Origin: Haliclystus octoradiatus
Taxonomy: Eukaryota; Cnidaria; Staurozoa; Stauromedusae; Haliclystidae
Assembly: GCA_916610825.1 (NCBI GenBank)
Contig: OU744448.1
Span: forward strand, 31,208,107 to 31,272,106
DNA: 64,000 nt
Direction: 5' to 3'
The translations under genes were made by a program, and so were the position numbers. How positions within the stretch are numbered: position 1 is the stretch's first letter; each line of letters begins with the position of its first letter. The notes beneath the pieces were generated by a model, which saw only the letters and a list, made by a program, of their open reading frames with translations, was not told the origin of the DNA and searched no databases. This document shows, piece by piece, positions 51,009 to 61,727 of this stretch.

Positions 51009-51204
51009 CGCCTCATTTGCATAATCTGACCGCGTAAAAAGTGTCCCTCGAAATGTAGCGAAAATGCCGACTTTAGGCAATAAAAAGGTAGGTTAAAATG
51101 TGTTTGTTTAAAAAAATATATATATCATCGGAATCAGCGTAAAAAACTCTACAATAATATGTGAAAACCTCAATACCCATTTTTTCATTTCATAGGCACT
51201 TTAA

Positions 51205-52484
51205 TTCGAAAGCATAGGATAACAGGCCTTCTAGATAAATAAACACATCGTTACTAAAGATATGCTGCGGTATTGGCAAGTAGTTTATGTCTATTTTGTA
51301 AGCTGCCCCAGCTTCGAATTTCTTTTCAGAAGATCATAAGATTCCTGATATTTTTGTCGACCAATCAGTTCAGATCAGCAGACTAACTCAGCCTGACTGT
51401 TCGAATTGGGCTAATCTAATATGCTTGTTATATTTCTATACTTTCCAAGCATTTAAAGTTTTCTTATGTTTATATCTGACAGTAAAAAAGTATTAATTAC
51501 GTGCTGCAAAGGTTATCTTTGGCTCAAGTTTGTTTCTAGCCTAGGGCAATTCCATCGTGACCCACTTACAAGGTTGAGAGTGTTTTCTTTCAGGGCTTTA
51601 AAATTATTTTAACATTTGGCTTCATTTTTGTTACCAGTTGTTTAAAATGATAAGGGGGACATTATTATTCAAAATAATTTAACAGATATGAAAAATCAAG
51701 TAGATTAGAATGAGTTTACAAGCCGTAACCCACTTACTGCAATCTGCCATGTTCCCCAATCAGACTGAAAAACATAAAATATCCTGGTCATCGTTTTATT
51801 TAGATATGATATCTTGAAAACACAATCGAATTTATTAAATGCCTTTATTCAACTTAGAAAAAGCAAGGAAGTTACGATGTGACCCACTTACGCGCAGTTT
51901 GTGATCCACTTAGAGCTACAAAGCAGATTATTATATGAGCTTCGACATTTTCTGTATTGAATTGAGGCTATACTGAATCTTTCTGTAATAGCTATTCCTA
52001 ATTGGTGTTGCTGATATTTTTCAAAACATATCTGATTTATTGTAATCATTAGTTGTAATACATTCTATCTGAAGAGTTCTCAGCCTCTAAACCTATATAG
52101 TCCTTGTCAAAACATCACATATTCTCCTACGATTTGCATCTTGATATTCTACTGTCTGCATAGGTTTATTATCTTAACTTGTTTGTTGTGTTTTTCTATA
52201 CAAACTATAGGAATTTGCTGGATGGGAATTTGAAAAACATTCATGGCTATTGTTTTGTCACCATTTGCCTGACTATTCAACCCAATTAAAAATAGGTAGG
52301 CATGGTATATATTTAACTGTACTACGTTTGTAATTCAGGATTCCTAAACTTCCAAGTAGTTATTTCGGAAATTGAAAATTGCGTTTCTCATTTTTTTTGT
52401 AAAAAGAGATTTACGCGTTCAACCCTCTTTCACTCCATTTCAGGATTCCAAAGTTACTGAAATCGCAAAAGATTAAGTACCCAT
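51205..52484. other. Intergenic inside the composite, no gene seen
   Basis: No supportable exon. The phrase ACCCACTTA (or ATCCACTTA) occurs four times at about 51561, 51729, 51882 and 51904 within GTGACCCACTTA-like contexts. I cannot tell whether this is a decayed coding repeat or chance. Confidence 0.35.
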
Positions 52485-53866
52485 TAGACTGGTCCAAAAA
52501 ACATGAAAGTTTGAAATGTTATCAGGCCCATCAATTTTCTTGTTCAGAATGCGTGCACACATTTTATTGTAATTTGACATTGGGAAATGGGGTCCCAAGG
52601 CTCCTCTAGATAAATACGTAAAGTTAATGGGGAAAACGCTGATATTTTTCAAACGCTAATACGTCATCTTTGTGAAAACATATTCTAAAATTTGCTCACA
52701 TGGCCGTGGAGGTAATGATCTGAATAATCTGAATTTATTAATTTAAATGTTTGAATCTTTATCATTGCCTTAAAACTATGGGGTTGAATACGATGCATAA
52801 AAAACGTGGCTTCTGCTGTAAAAAAGGATTAATCTATAAGTGTCTGCTGTCAATCTGTCAATCTAAAAATATTTCCGTGAAAGGTGTCACCGCCGTTGAT
52901 ATCGTAGTTTGAAGAAAGTTTGTAACTCGAGAAGGTCATTCTGTTGAACGGTGACTGTTTTATAGATTCAGATCATATTGATGTTGTTATTGAGATATTC
53001 ATTATTGTTACGGTCGCTATTATTTAGATAAACAAAATATGGAATAAAGTTTAAATAAAGTTTCGAATAAAACGTTGGAAATCAAACAAAGATATCGCAT
53101 ATATTCGTATGTCGATTCCTATATATATTCATATTCATATTCATTAATTTATATTCGAATTTATAAAACATCTAATAAATTTTGGGCCACGGAGAACGGT
53201 GAAGCACGAGCGATCAACTGTTCCAAACGTACAACGATGATAAAGTTCAGTAATCCACGTAGAATTTTACGAATACATTTTCGGAAGTCACATGTGATCA
53301 GTTACATGTTCAAGCTTGAATTTATGAAGACATCGAATTATTTCTTTGTCACGTAGCAAGGGATATAGCTCTTAAAAAGTTTTCAAACATTTTGAGATTC
53401 AAGTAATTACCTCCGTAGATCAAGTTGAACAATGTCAAAGGCTTTGTTTCCGAAGTTTTATTTCCCAAATGGTAGCTAGTTCTGTTATAAATTTTAACTG
53501 AGTTAAACAAAATGAACAGCTTTCTGAGTAATATTTCTGCTATCTGAGTAAAGTGGCGGTAGCAAGAATGAACATTTTAATAACAAGTTAACGACATATT
53601 GTGTCTATAAAACAGCCACCATTCAACATAATGACCTTCTCGAGTTACAAACTTTCTTCAAACTACGATATCAAAATATGCGTTTGCAAAATATCAACGT
53701 TTTCCCCATTAGCTTTACGTATTAATTTAGAGGGGCCTTGGGACCCCATTTCTCAATGTCAAATTGCAATAAAATTTGTGCACAACTTATTTTCAAAGCA
53801 TTCTGAACAAGAAAATCGATGGGCCCGATAACATTTCAAACTTTCATGTTTTTTTGACCAGTCTAG
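52485..53866. mobile_element. 1.4-kb fold-back element
   Basis: Long inverted arms: 52485 to about 53090 on the left and about 53430-53866 on the right, with a spacer of roughly 340 bp. Shared blocks include AGACTGGTC, ACATGAAAGTTTGAAATGTT, TGGGGTCCCAAGG, GATATCGTAGTTTGAAGAAA and AACTCGAGAAGGTCATT. The left arm has an extra ~240 bp (52660-52898) missing from the right. No target duplication was recognised. Open frames across it appear non-genic. Confidence 0.75.
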
Positions 53867-56434
53867 TACCCATAGCCTATAGAATTCTAATCAGATTCTC
53901 TTTTTTTACAAATTTTCGCTTAAATCAAATATCCTGAATTCTACGTTGAGATAGATGTTAAGCCTATTAATGTTTTATTGTTAAATGTCTCATAATAGAC
54001 CTACAGATAAAAAGACAGGGAGTGATGTTCTACGTTGCCTGGATTTTACGAAATAGGAGTATAATTGATTTTCATAACTTAGTAATGGTCTGTCTTTTCG
54101 ATTCACAACAATTCTCTTTTTTATTATCAGAAAACTCTACATGTTTGGAAATAACAACCCAGAGTCAATGCAATACATATGTTTTGCAATGATTTAATGA
54201 AATGAATGAAAAAATTTATGGCTTTCCTTCTTCATTTGTAACAATTGACCTAACCTTTTCAGTTACATCTCTGTATTTACGGATTTTTGCCGTGTTTGTT
54301 ATGAATGAAAATGAGATATTTCCTCTTTATGAAAAGAAAATTTAATCTTCAAGATTACTTTCACAATTTGTTAATCCATAATCCACAGTTAATATCAGTG
54401 AATTGTCAATGTAACACTTGAGGCTTTTTATACAGAAATAATATTACGTCTGGAAGTAATATTACCTCCATGTCAAAAAAATAATATGAAATCATACAAA
54501 CTGTTAAAAAACATCCATTCCTACTGTGTCAACTGTGTACATTTGAGGTTATCAAAATTAAGCTTGTTACGACTGCCGGTGTTTTTCTTCCTGGTCACTG
54601 TAACCATGAACTACTAAATACTAATTTGAAGCAACTTCATCTGTTAATCCCACAGAGTACAGTGGAACCCGCTGTGCTAGTCAAAATTGTCAACAATTGT
54701 CATTGCAGTTATCCAAATTTGCACATACCTGAAATTGTTTAAAAAAGACATGACTACAAAATAGTCAATAGATTTTAAAAGCCAGGTTGCATATGTGCGG
54801 GGATTTCAGTTATCGGAATTGCGCTTGCAATTCCATTGTGTTGTAGAATATTTACGGCTAATAATCATAATAATCCGACATTGAAAAGTTTTCTTATCAA
54901 TCAAATTTTGTTCAAGAATATAATACACTGCTGTAATTTTATCAAACATATCCATATATCTTTTCTGCTTATTCTTGTATACCAGTGTGTATCTGCACAG
55001 TCTAGCATGGGAATTGAAAAATGTTTTTTTGAATAATTATGATATTGACAGGGATTTATTTGATTATTTTCCAATCCTTTAAAATCAAAACTACAGCCTA
55101 CTTAATTGTTGTTATTAGGTTAAAATTTTTATCAAATGCGAAAATATTCAAATTTTCTCACATCACTGTTCCAGAACAGTCAGTAGGCCTAATGTTGGGT
55201 ATCATGAGTATTGCCGTTAATATTGTGCATTGTCTGTATTATTATTGTTGAAAAATAGTGTATCGCATGATTAACATAATGCATAGAATGTTGCATTGTT
55301 TATCATAAATTTACATAGATATGTATACAAGCTTTCTTGAGATTGTTTTTGCTATGATTGTTTTTTTTGTTCCTAAGTAAACAGTTATGATGTGAGAGTG
55401 TAATTTAGGTGCAGCTGCTGTCAGCAGCTCATAGGACTTCATGGGCCAGAAGGTCTATGAACCGCTATCAATATTTTCTGATAAAACATACACAGCAACA
55501 TACATAGCAGAGAATAATGGTTTTGGAATTTGACTGCATTTTTGCTACTGATTTAAGCTTGTCAATATATTGCTCTATATAAGGCATTGTATCATAATAT
55601 AATATGTGATATTGACTGAGGGTTTGTGACAATTTTAATTTGATAAATTAGAATCTATCCTACTTCTTTTGAAACTTAGAATAAAATCTGCATGTTTTTA
55701 TTTTACTTCTGTTCACACATCATCAGAACGATAGTAATTAATTTTCTATTTTTTTATGACCAAGCAAAGTAATATCGTCTACATTGGCACATTGTCCACA
55801 ACATACTTTTTTGAAACTTTCACCGGCGTTGCCGGCAACTGACTTCACTGTGTTTTGCTAGTTGTCACTTTCATCTTAATGTAGCTTTAATCTTTTATTA
55901 CTTATCTGATCAGTGTTATATGCATTTGTTTTTCAGAGTGAAAATCCTGGATCTCAAAATTGACGAGCAATACTTTAATACACTTTAGCAATCAATACAC
56001 TGATATGATAAAGAAATGTTACACTCTGCTCACAAACCATCAAACATTACATATGGTTGAATATTGATGATTTTACTTGCTGGATGTAATAACACAAAAA
56101 GCAGATGAAATTTACTTACAAGCTATACAACAACTTTTCTCTTAAATATTTGGATCTCCTGCTGTTATTTTACAATTATCTATACATGCAGTTGTATTCT
56201 GGAATTATTATTGACGTTTGGGTATTATTATGATGGACTGATCTTTTTCAATAACCAGCTGATGAATCCAAACTATTACTCTGTTACGATTGAATTGTTG
56301 CACTGGCTCTCGTCAGGGTTCCAGTGTGACTTTATTATAGATCGTAACTGATTTAAATGAAATGTTTAATCTAATGTAAAATTAATATTGTGCTGTAATA
56401 TGATGATTAACATTGTATAGACAATATTTTGATT
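53867..56434. other. Intergenic inside the composite, no gene seen
   Basis: AT-rich sequence without recognised coding exon or repeat. Frames at 54836-55251 have no motif or splice support. Confidence 0.4.
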
Positions 56435-56956
56435 AGACTATATGTGCAACATTTTGATAAGTAATCGTAAAAATATCTTAATTCAAGAAAATATGTTCTT
56501 GTTTCAAGAATCTGATGAGAATATTTGATTTGTAGTTCCAAATGCGCTAGCAAATATTATCTTAATTCAAGAAAATATATGCTTATTTTACGAAAATATA
56601 TGCTTATTTCAAGAAAATGTTTGCTTATTTCAAGAAAATGTTTGCTTATTTCAAGCATATATATGCTTATTTCAAGAATCCAACAATTCTGACTGCACAT
56701 TATCTTCAGAAATGAAAGCAAATAGGGTCTTGTTTTAAGCAAAAATTTGCTCATTTCAAGAAATTTAAGCTGGAAAAGAGAATAATATGTCAAGCAAATT
56801 TGTGCTTAAAATAAGAAAATATAACAAGCAAATTTGTTCTAGGGTAGGAATATTTGCTTCCTATGTGGACAAGTACATTTATTCTTATTTCAAGCAAAAT
56901 TTCACTTATTTAAAGAAATTTTTTTCTTGATTTAAGCACATGGATTTTCCTGTGTA
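56435..56956. repeat. Right subterminal repeat block of the composite element
   Basis: Contains many direct and inverted copies of CAAGAAAAT/ATTTTCTTG, including four near-tandem TGCTTATTTCAAGAAAAT units at about 56560-56680. It ends in ATGGATTTTCCTGTGTA, the inverted terminal repeat of 37155 and 38471. Such clustered subterminal motifs are common transposase-binding regions. Confidence 0.6.
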
Positions 56957-57448
56957 TACTATTTCTGTTTGACCTGAAAATAAATTTGATAATGGTACTG
57001 ATAAAGGCACTGATTATTCGAAACGCGGATAACACCATTAGAATACTAGCTATTATCGTTATCCATAACTTTGAATTTTTTTTTCTAAGACTCTATATAT
57101 TGTAACAGTATATACTAGCAAAGAGATGAATTTAGCTATATATGTAGTTCAGCTCGATAAGTCCCATGTTATAATGTATCGTATAATAGTCAGCAAGCTA
57201 ATTGAATATCTATATTTTAGACTAAATAGACCATGTCTGTACGTGTGATTGTTTAATGATATCAATGTTAATTTCTGGAAATAAAATATTAATATCAACA
57301 GAATAAGAATTTCATCATATTGAAATATAATAATAGAACTGTTGTTGTTAGTTTATTATTTCAATATTGATCAATAGTTTCCAGCCATGATTAAAAATAA
57401 ATACAATTGTTGTGGGAATATGTTTGCACATGCGTATACAATTTCTAC

Positions 57449-57454
57449 TATAAA
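57449..57454 (+). promoter_or_regulatory. TATA box remnant, astacin pseudogene E
   Basis: TATAAA about 65 nt upstream of the ATG of pseudogene E, matching the promoter spacing of the intact copies. Confidence 0.35.
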
Positions 57455-57518
57455 TTACCTGGTTTAAGATTTTCTAGACATCAAAAATGACTTCTAGTTA
57501 CTTCAAACAAGCAGCAGT

Positions 57519-58813
57519 ATGAATTCCTATTATATCATAGCCATGGTATTAGCAATTACTGCTTCTACAGTAATGCCAATGAGCCCTATGGAAAATAAGT
57601 ATAGCGGATTTTCACAGGTTCCAAATGAATCCCTTGAGAATTACTTAAAAAAAAGATTTATAACAATGGTGGCGTATTTTGAAAGACCGTCCGACCCCAG
57701 GATGTATCATTATGCAGCAAAAACATGGCCGACGTTGGCCGACGTGAAATAGTTCTATAGATAACTGCAATTCATGATTACAAATCCCAATTAAGATGCA
57801 AATTACGGCGTTTATATAGTTAAACTATGCTTTTTACTATCAAATGAATTGTTTTAGTAGAAATCAAGTAGTGGTACAAGCAAAACATATCAAAATTATT
57901 ACATTCCAATTATTTATTCGCTTCTTGCATACTTAATTTTAAATACAGCCGTCAATCAAAGGCATCCATGTCGACTGCAGCGTCATCTTTTGCAGGATGG
58001 ATTTTAATTCGGCTTGATTTAGAATAATTTTAAAACAAGTTGGATATTGATACTACAAATTTACAGCCCAGTAAAATAAGAAACTTGTGCAAGGTAACTA
58101 TTGAGTATCTAAAATATTTAAATATTTGCAGTTTTTAATACGAAAGTTTGTTACTTATAAACTTTAGGTGACTAGCAAACTAATCAGCAACAAAAATTTG
58201 AAGGATATTGTTAATAAGATTAATATTGTATATGCATAGGCCATAGCCTACCATTAAACAACTTCATCTCATATTTTGTTGCTTCGTGGCTTGTTTTCGG
58301 GCACGGAATTTATAAAACTCTCGCATAAAATTGATTCAAAACATTTGCGAATCGATTGTTTATTTTTGGAAATTTGAGAGGCAACATGCAAGCGTTCACT
58401 ATTAGAAAACGATGAACGATTGAGCAACCAATCGGAATGCAGATCATCGAATAGTACCCTAGTTGGTTTCGAGTAAAGGTTATTGTGCAAAATATTCATG
58501 TGTGTCAAGGGATATCATAAATGTTGTATCGATTTCAGGTAGTAAATAATTCGAAGGGGACTTGATTGTGTCATCTCAACAGCTTGCAGATCTACGAGCA
58601 AGTGGTCTGGATCCAGACATTCCTTTATCCGCATTAACATTTACAAATTAGCCAAAAACAATTGCATATGAGATCTCAAGTCAGTTAAAAGCAGAAACAG
58701 CTACCTATCGTGTAATTATGGACGCAATAGCTGATTATCATCGTTACACCTATCTTCGTTTCGTCAGAAGAACCAATCAAACAGCTTACATGAATTTTAT
58801 TAAAAGCAATGGC
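57519..58813 (+). pseudogene. Astacin pseudogene E, 5' part only
   Basis: Exon 1 (57519-57592) encodes a signal peptide (MNSYYIIAMVLAITASTVM) and PMENK. Its splice donor GTAAGT is ATAAGT here, so the frame runs on to a stop at 57752. The second exon relic (about 58540-58813) reads FEGDLIV and a clear propeptide/catalytic start. It has TAA just before FEG and TAG in place of the Trp of WPKTI, and Tyr replaces the conserved Cys (YTYLRF). TGAGTAAGA stands where the donor should be. No zinc-motif, Met-turn, linker or lectin exon was found downstream. It is an old, truncated copy of the 5,000-35,000 cluster. Confidence 0.85.
57930..58530 (+). repeat. Duplicated segment shared with 15400-16640 (empty MITE site)
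   Basis: Similar to the gene B intron region around the MITE but without it. GTCAATCAAAGGCA, TGATTTAGAATAATTTT, ATTGTATATGCATAG and GATTGAGCAACCAAT blocks align. It lies between the two exon relics of pseudogene E. Confidence 0.5.
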
Positions 58814-60200
58814 TGAGTAAGAATTGTTACCTGTTTTTGGAAATCATATGAAATTTTCATGAAAAAATCCATAGTTTTCATAATCTGTCTACTACTAAAT
58901 GTATATTTTTCTTCCTAAGGTGCTTTCTGCATTACAACTAATCAAACTTGTTCCTTAGTTCTTTGCTATGTACTTAAATTCTCATTCGATTGATTTTCAA
59001 AGTGGTGAATCGTTTGTCCAGAAATGGACTACCTGTATTTAAAAATCGGCCGACAAGAATTGAAAATATTAAATCACATCATTCCATGAAAGCTCGCGTA
59101 AATCAACTCAATTACTTAGATATCAACCAGTAAGTTATTACCTATTTCTGTATTTCTTATATCAGAATGTATACTTGCTGTCGGGATCTATAATTTAAAT
59201 TCCTGGATGAAAAATAACTGAAATATAATAAAAAAATTGGTTTTACATAAGTTTTATAACAATGCTAAGTCTGGAATGAGAGGCACATGCTTGCAATTTT
59301 GTATATGATTATTGAATAAAAGTCATATATATAATTCAAATATTCCATCTTATGAATTAACCCTTTTATACGTAGCATTTCAACAATTCAATTTCACAAG
59401 ATCCTTATCACACAAACTTATAATCTTTTTTTTATTATGAAGAATCCGACTAAAATGCTGTGTTCTTTATGCTGTAGTTCCTCTATCTTAATTTGATGGT
59501 CTATCTTCTCCTGTCAACTCGATATACCATGCTCTTTATTGTATGTTGTCAATGGCCTTGAATATTCGGTATATCAATATTCGGAATATCAAGTGTCAAT
59601 TTTGATAGTGAAAAGTGTTGTTATTTACGAAAATCGAACTTGCAGAAATGCTGTTTGTGACGCAGGTTGTAGTTGAACAACGCTGAACAGCAGGAGTTAA
59701 AGTGTAATGACGTTCCGCCACTCCCTCCAACTTCCGCCCAGCGCAAGCTTTCTGTCGATATTACGCATATTATTTGGGTCTGCGCACAGGCTACTATCTG
59801 AGCGATTTAGCAAAAATTCAAATTGGCCCTAAAGTTATCATGAGTTCTAGTCTGATTATTTCGTCGTATATCCTGAATAACATGCTAGGATCGATGCATC
59901 AAATTGACATTAAAAGATTCAAGAACGGGTAATTAAGCGCACAAAATATTTGACGTAAGCTCTAAAATATGAAGGTCCTTATTCGCAATTTCTATGGGTC
60001 CAAAAATTTTTGGCGACCCTCAAAAATGAATAAGTACCTTTAGCAAATCGGTCCCCCTTGTTAAGAACAAATTTCCGCCATTGCAAAAGTAGTTGTGACG
60101 TTCTTAAATGTGTTCTTTGACGAACTTTGATTAAATTTCACAGTTTTGGTATTGGATAGGCAGGAAAAAGAAGCGCCATTTGATTATACAGTCCTTGAGA
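58814..60200. other. Intergenic, no gene seen
   Basis: No exon supported. The stretch 59,640-59,810 is richer in G+C and CpG than its surroundings (for example GTTCCGCCACTCCCTCCAAC) and may be a foreign insertion or a promoter-like island. No linked gene was found. Confidence 0.35.
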
Positions 60201-60870
<670 letters not shown>

Positions 60871-60908
60871 AACAAACTAATAAAAAGTGGAGTCAAAGAC
60901 TACACATT

Positions 60909-60963
60909 CATTTCTGTGACTTCAAGTTTCACGCTTTATGCGATCATCAGACAGTATTAAATG
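60909..60963 (-). ncRNA. Type I hammerhead ribozyme (3' of Penelope-like element)
   Basis: Minus strand order: CAUUU-AAUA-CUGU, CUGAUGA, UCGC-AUAAA-GCGU, GAAA, CUUGAAG, UC (cleavage between 60918 and 60917), ACAG-AAAUG. Stem I is two helices, CUGU/ACAG and CAUUU/AAAUG, separated by an AAUA bulge. Stem II is CGC/GCG. Stem III is A-U, C-G and U-A around a 3-nt loop. Every invariant core nucleotide is present. Penelope-like elements are known to carry type I hammerheads in their terminal repeats (Cervera and de la Peña), and a Penelope-like endonuclease remnant lies about 170 bp upstream on the same strand. Confidence 0.75.
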
Positions 60964-61131
60964 AAAAACATACATATATCTCCTACCTAGATTCAAATTT
61001 TCGCCTATTGTTCTAACTACAATGCTATTGTTATTAATTCTATTTATGTTATCCTGCAATGCGATTGTGGTTTCGTCATGCGGTAGTTGATATTGTTATG
61101 TTTTATGCTTATGGAAATTTGACAGATAAAA

Positions 61132-61600
61132 TTAGTTTTCATGCCGGCATTTGCTGATATATTCTGATCTTTTGTTAAGCAGTGACTCTTTAGCGCATAT
61201 TATTTCGTATTTCTCGACTAAACATAGATGACCCTTTTTAGAAATATTGCTGTATGGTCTGGCAGTGGCTAAAGGCACCCATTCGATTTTGTACTTTATG
61301 TTTAGGTCCTTCAAGTCCCATAAATATGCTTTCAAAGTTGCGTATTAGTAGTGAGCTTTCTATGTCTGAAATCCGATTTATGTTGTGTGATAAAAATGCA
61401 AATAAAAATATTGTGACTTTTGCCTTGTAAACGAGATTTTTCATTTGGCATTTATTGTTGAGCCGGCATGCGCTTTTTTCTCTACAACTACATGACGTAG
61501 CTTGGGCGGCATTTATGTTATCTTTGTTGAGTATCTTATTATTACGGCTCTTGATAATTGTATCCATGTTTTGTGTGCAGCTGTAGCTGACTTTGATCGT
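61132..61600 (-). mobile_element. Penelope-like element remnant (GIY-YIG endonuclease region)
   Basis: Minus strand frames read SYSCTQNMDTIIKSRNNKIL, then CSCREKSACRLNNKCQMKNL and VYKAKVT. After a frameshift they read ATLKAYLWDLKDLNIKYKIE, W, then CLVEKYEIICAKESLLNKRS and SKCRHEN. This order (Cys-rich CCHH linker, VYKA, LWDLKD, EKY, LLNKRSE, CRH) is the C-terminal GIY-YIG region of Penelope-like retroelements. The GIY-YIG core itself is scrambled by stops and frameshifts and no reverse transcriptase remains upstream, so this is a 5'-truncated, dead copy. The ribozyme at 60909-60963 is in its 3' flank. Confidence 0.75.
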
Positions 61601-61727
61601 ATTGATATTGAAAATCTTGTGAAAAATATGCGATATAGGGAAATGCTTTTTAACACATAATTTTCACGTACTTTTCACATCGCATATCTTTCACAACATT
61701 CTCAATATCAATACGATCAAAGTCTAA
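61591..61727. repeat. 137-bp inverted repeat (hairpin element)
   Basis: Arms of about 47 nt (GACTTTGATCGTATTGATAT... and its complement) with few mismatches surround a ~43-bp loop. It overlaps the 5' break of the Penelope remnant, so that end may itself be an inverted duplication created at insertion. Confidence 0.65.

Larger units (their letters stand above)
47732..51200. mobile_element. 3.47-kb TTAA-flanked DNA transposon, Kolobok-like
   Basis: The ends start AGTGCCTATGAAATGAAAA and continue identically for 37 nt on both sides in inverted orientation, then with few mismatches to about 47 nt. TTAA is duplicated at 47728-47731 and 51201-51204. TTAA duplications are used by piggyBac and Kolobok superfamilies; the THAP-domain gene inside favours Kolobok. 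It contains two convergent genes: P2X7-tail-like (+) and THAP (-). The transposase catalytic region is not visible, so the copy is probably non-autonomous. The terminal repeats are still identical, so the insertion is fairly young. Confidence 0.85.
37155..56956. mobile_element. Possible large composite element with 17-bp terminal inverted repeats
   Basis: TACACAGGAAAATCCAT at 37155 (again at 38471) faces its exact complement ending at 56956. TA at each extreme could be a target duplication. Both ends carry subterminal CAAGAAAAT/TTGCTT motifs, most densely at 56460-56940, where an 18-20-bp unit (TGCTTATTTCAAGAAAAT) is repeated. The 19.8 kb between contains a satellite array, a TTAA transposon and a fold-back element. 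That the two ends belong to one element is inference; they might be ends of two separate insertions. Confidence 0.4.

Noticed and set aside
53075-53356. 93-codon frame inside the fold-back element
   Set aside because: Tyr/Ser/Ile-rich low-complexity start and no motif; it spans spacer and arm of an inverted repeat.
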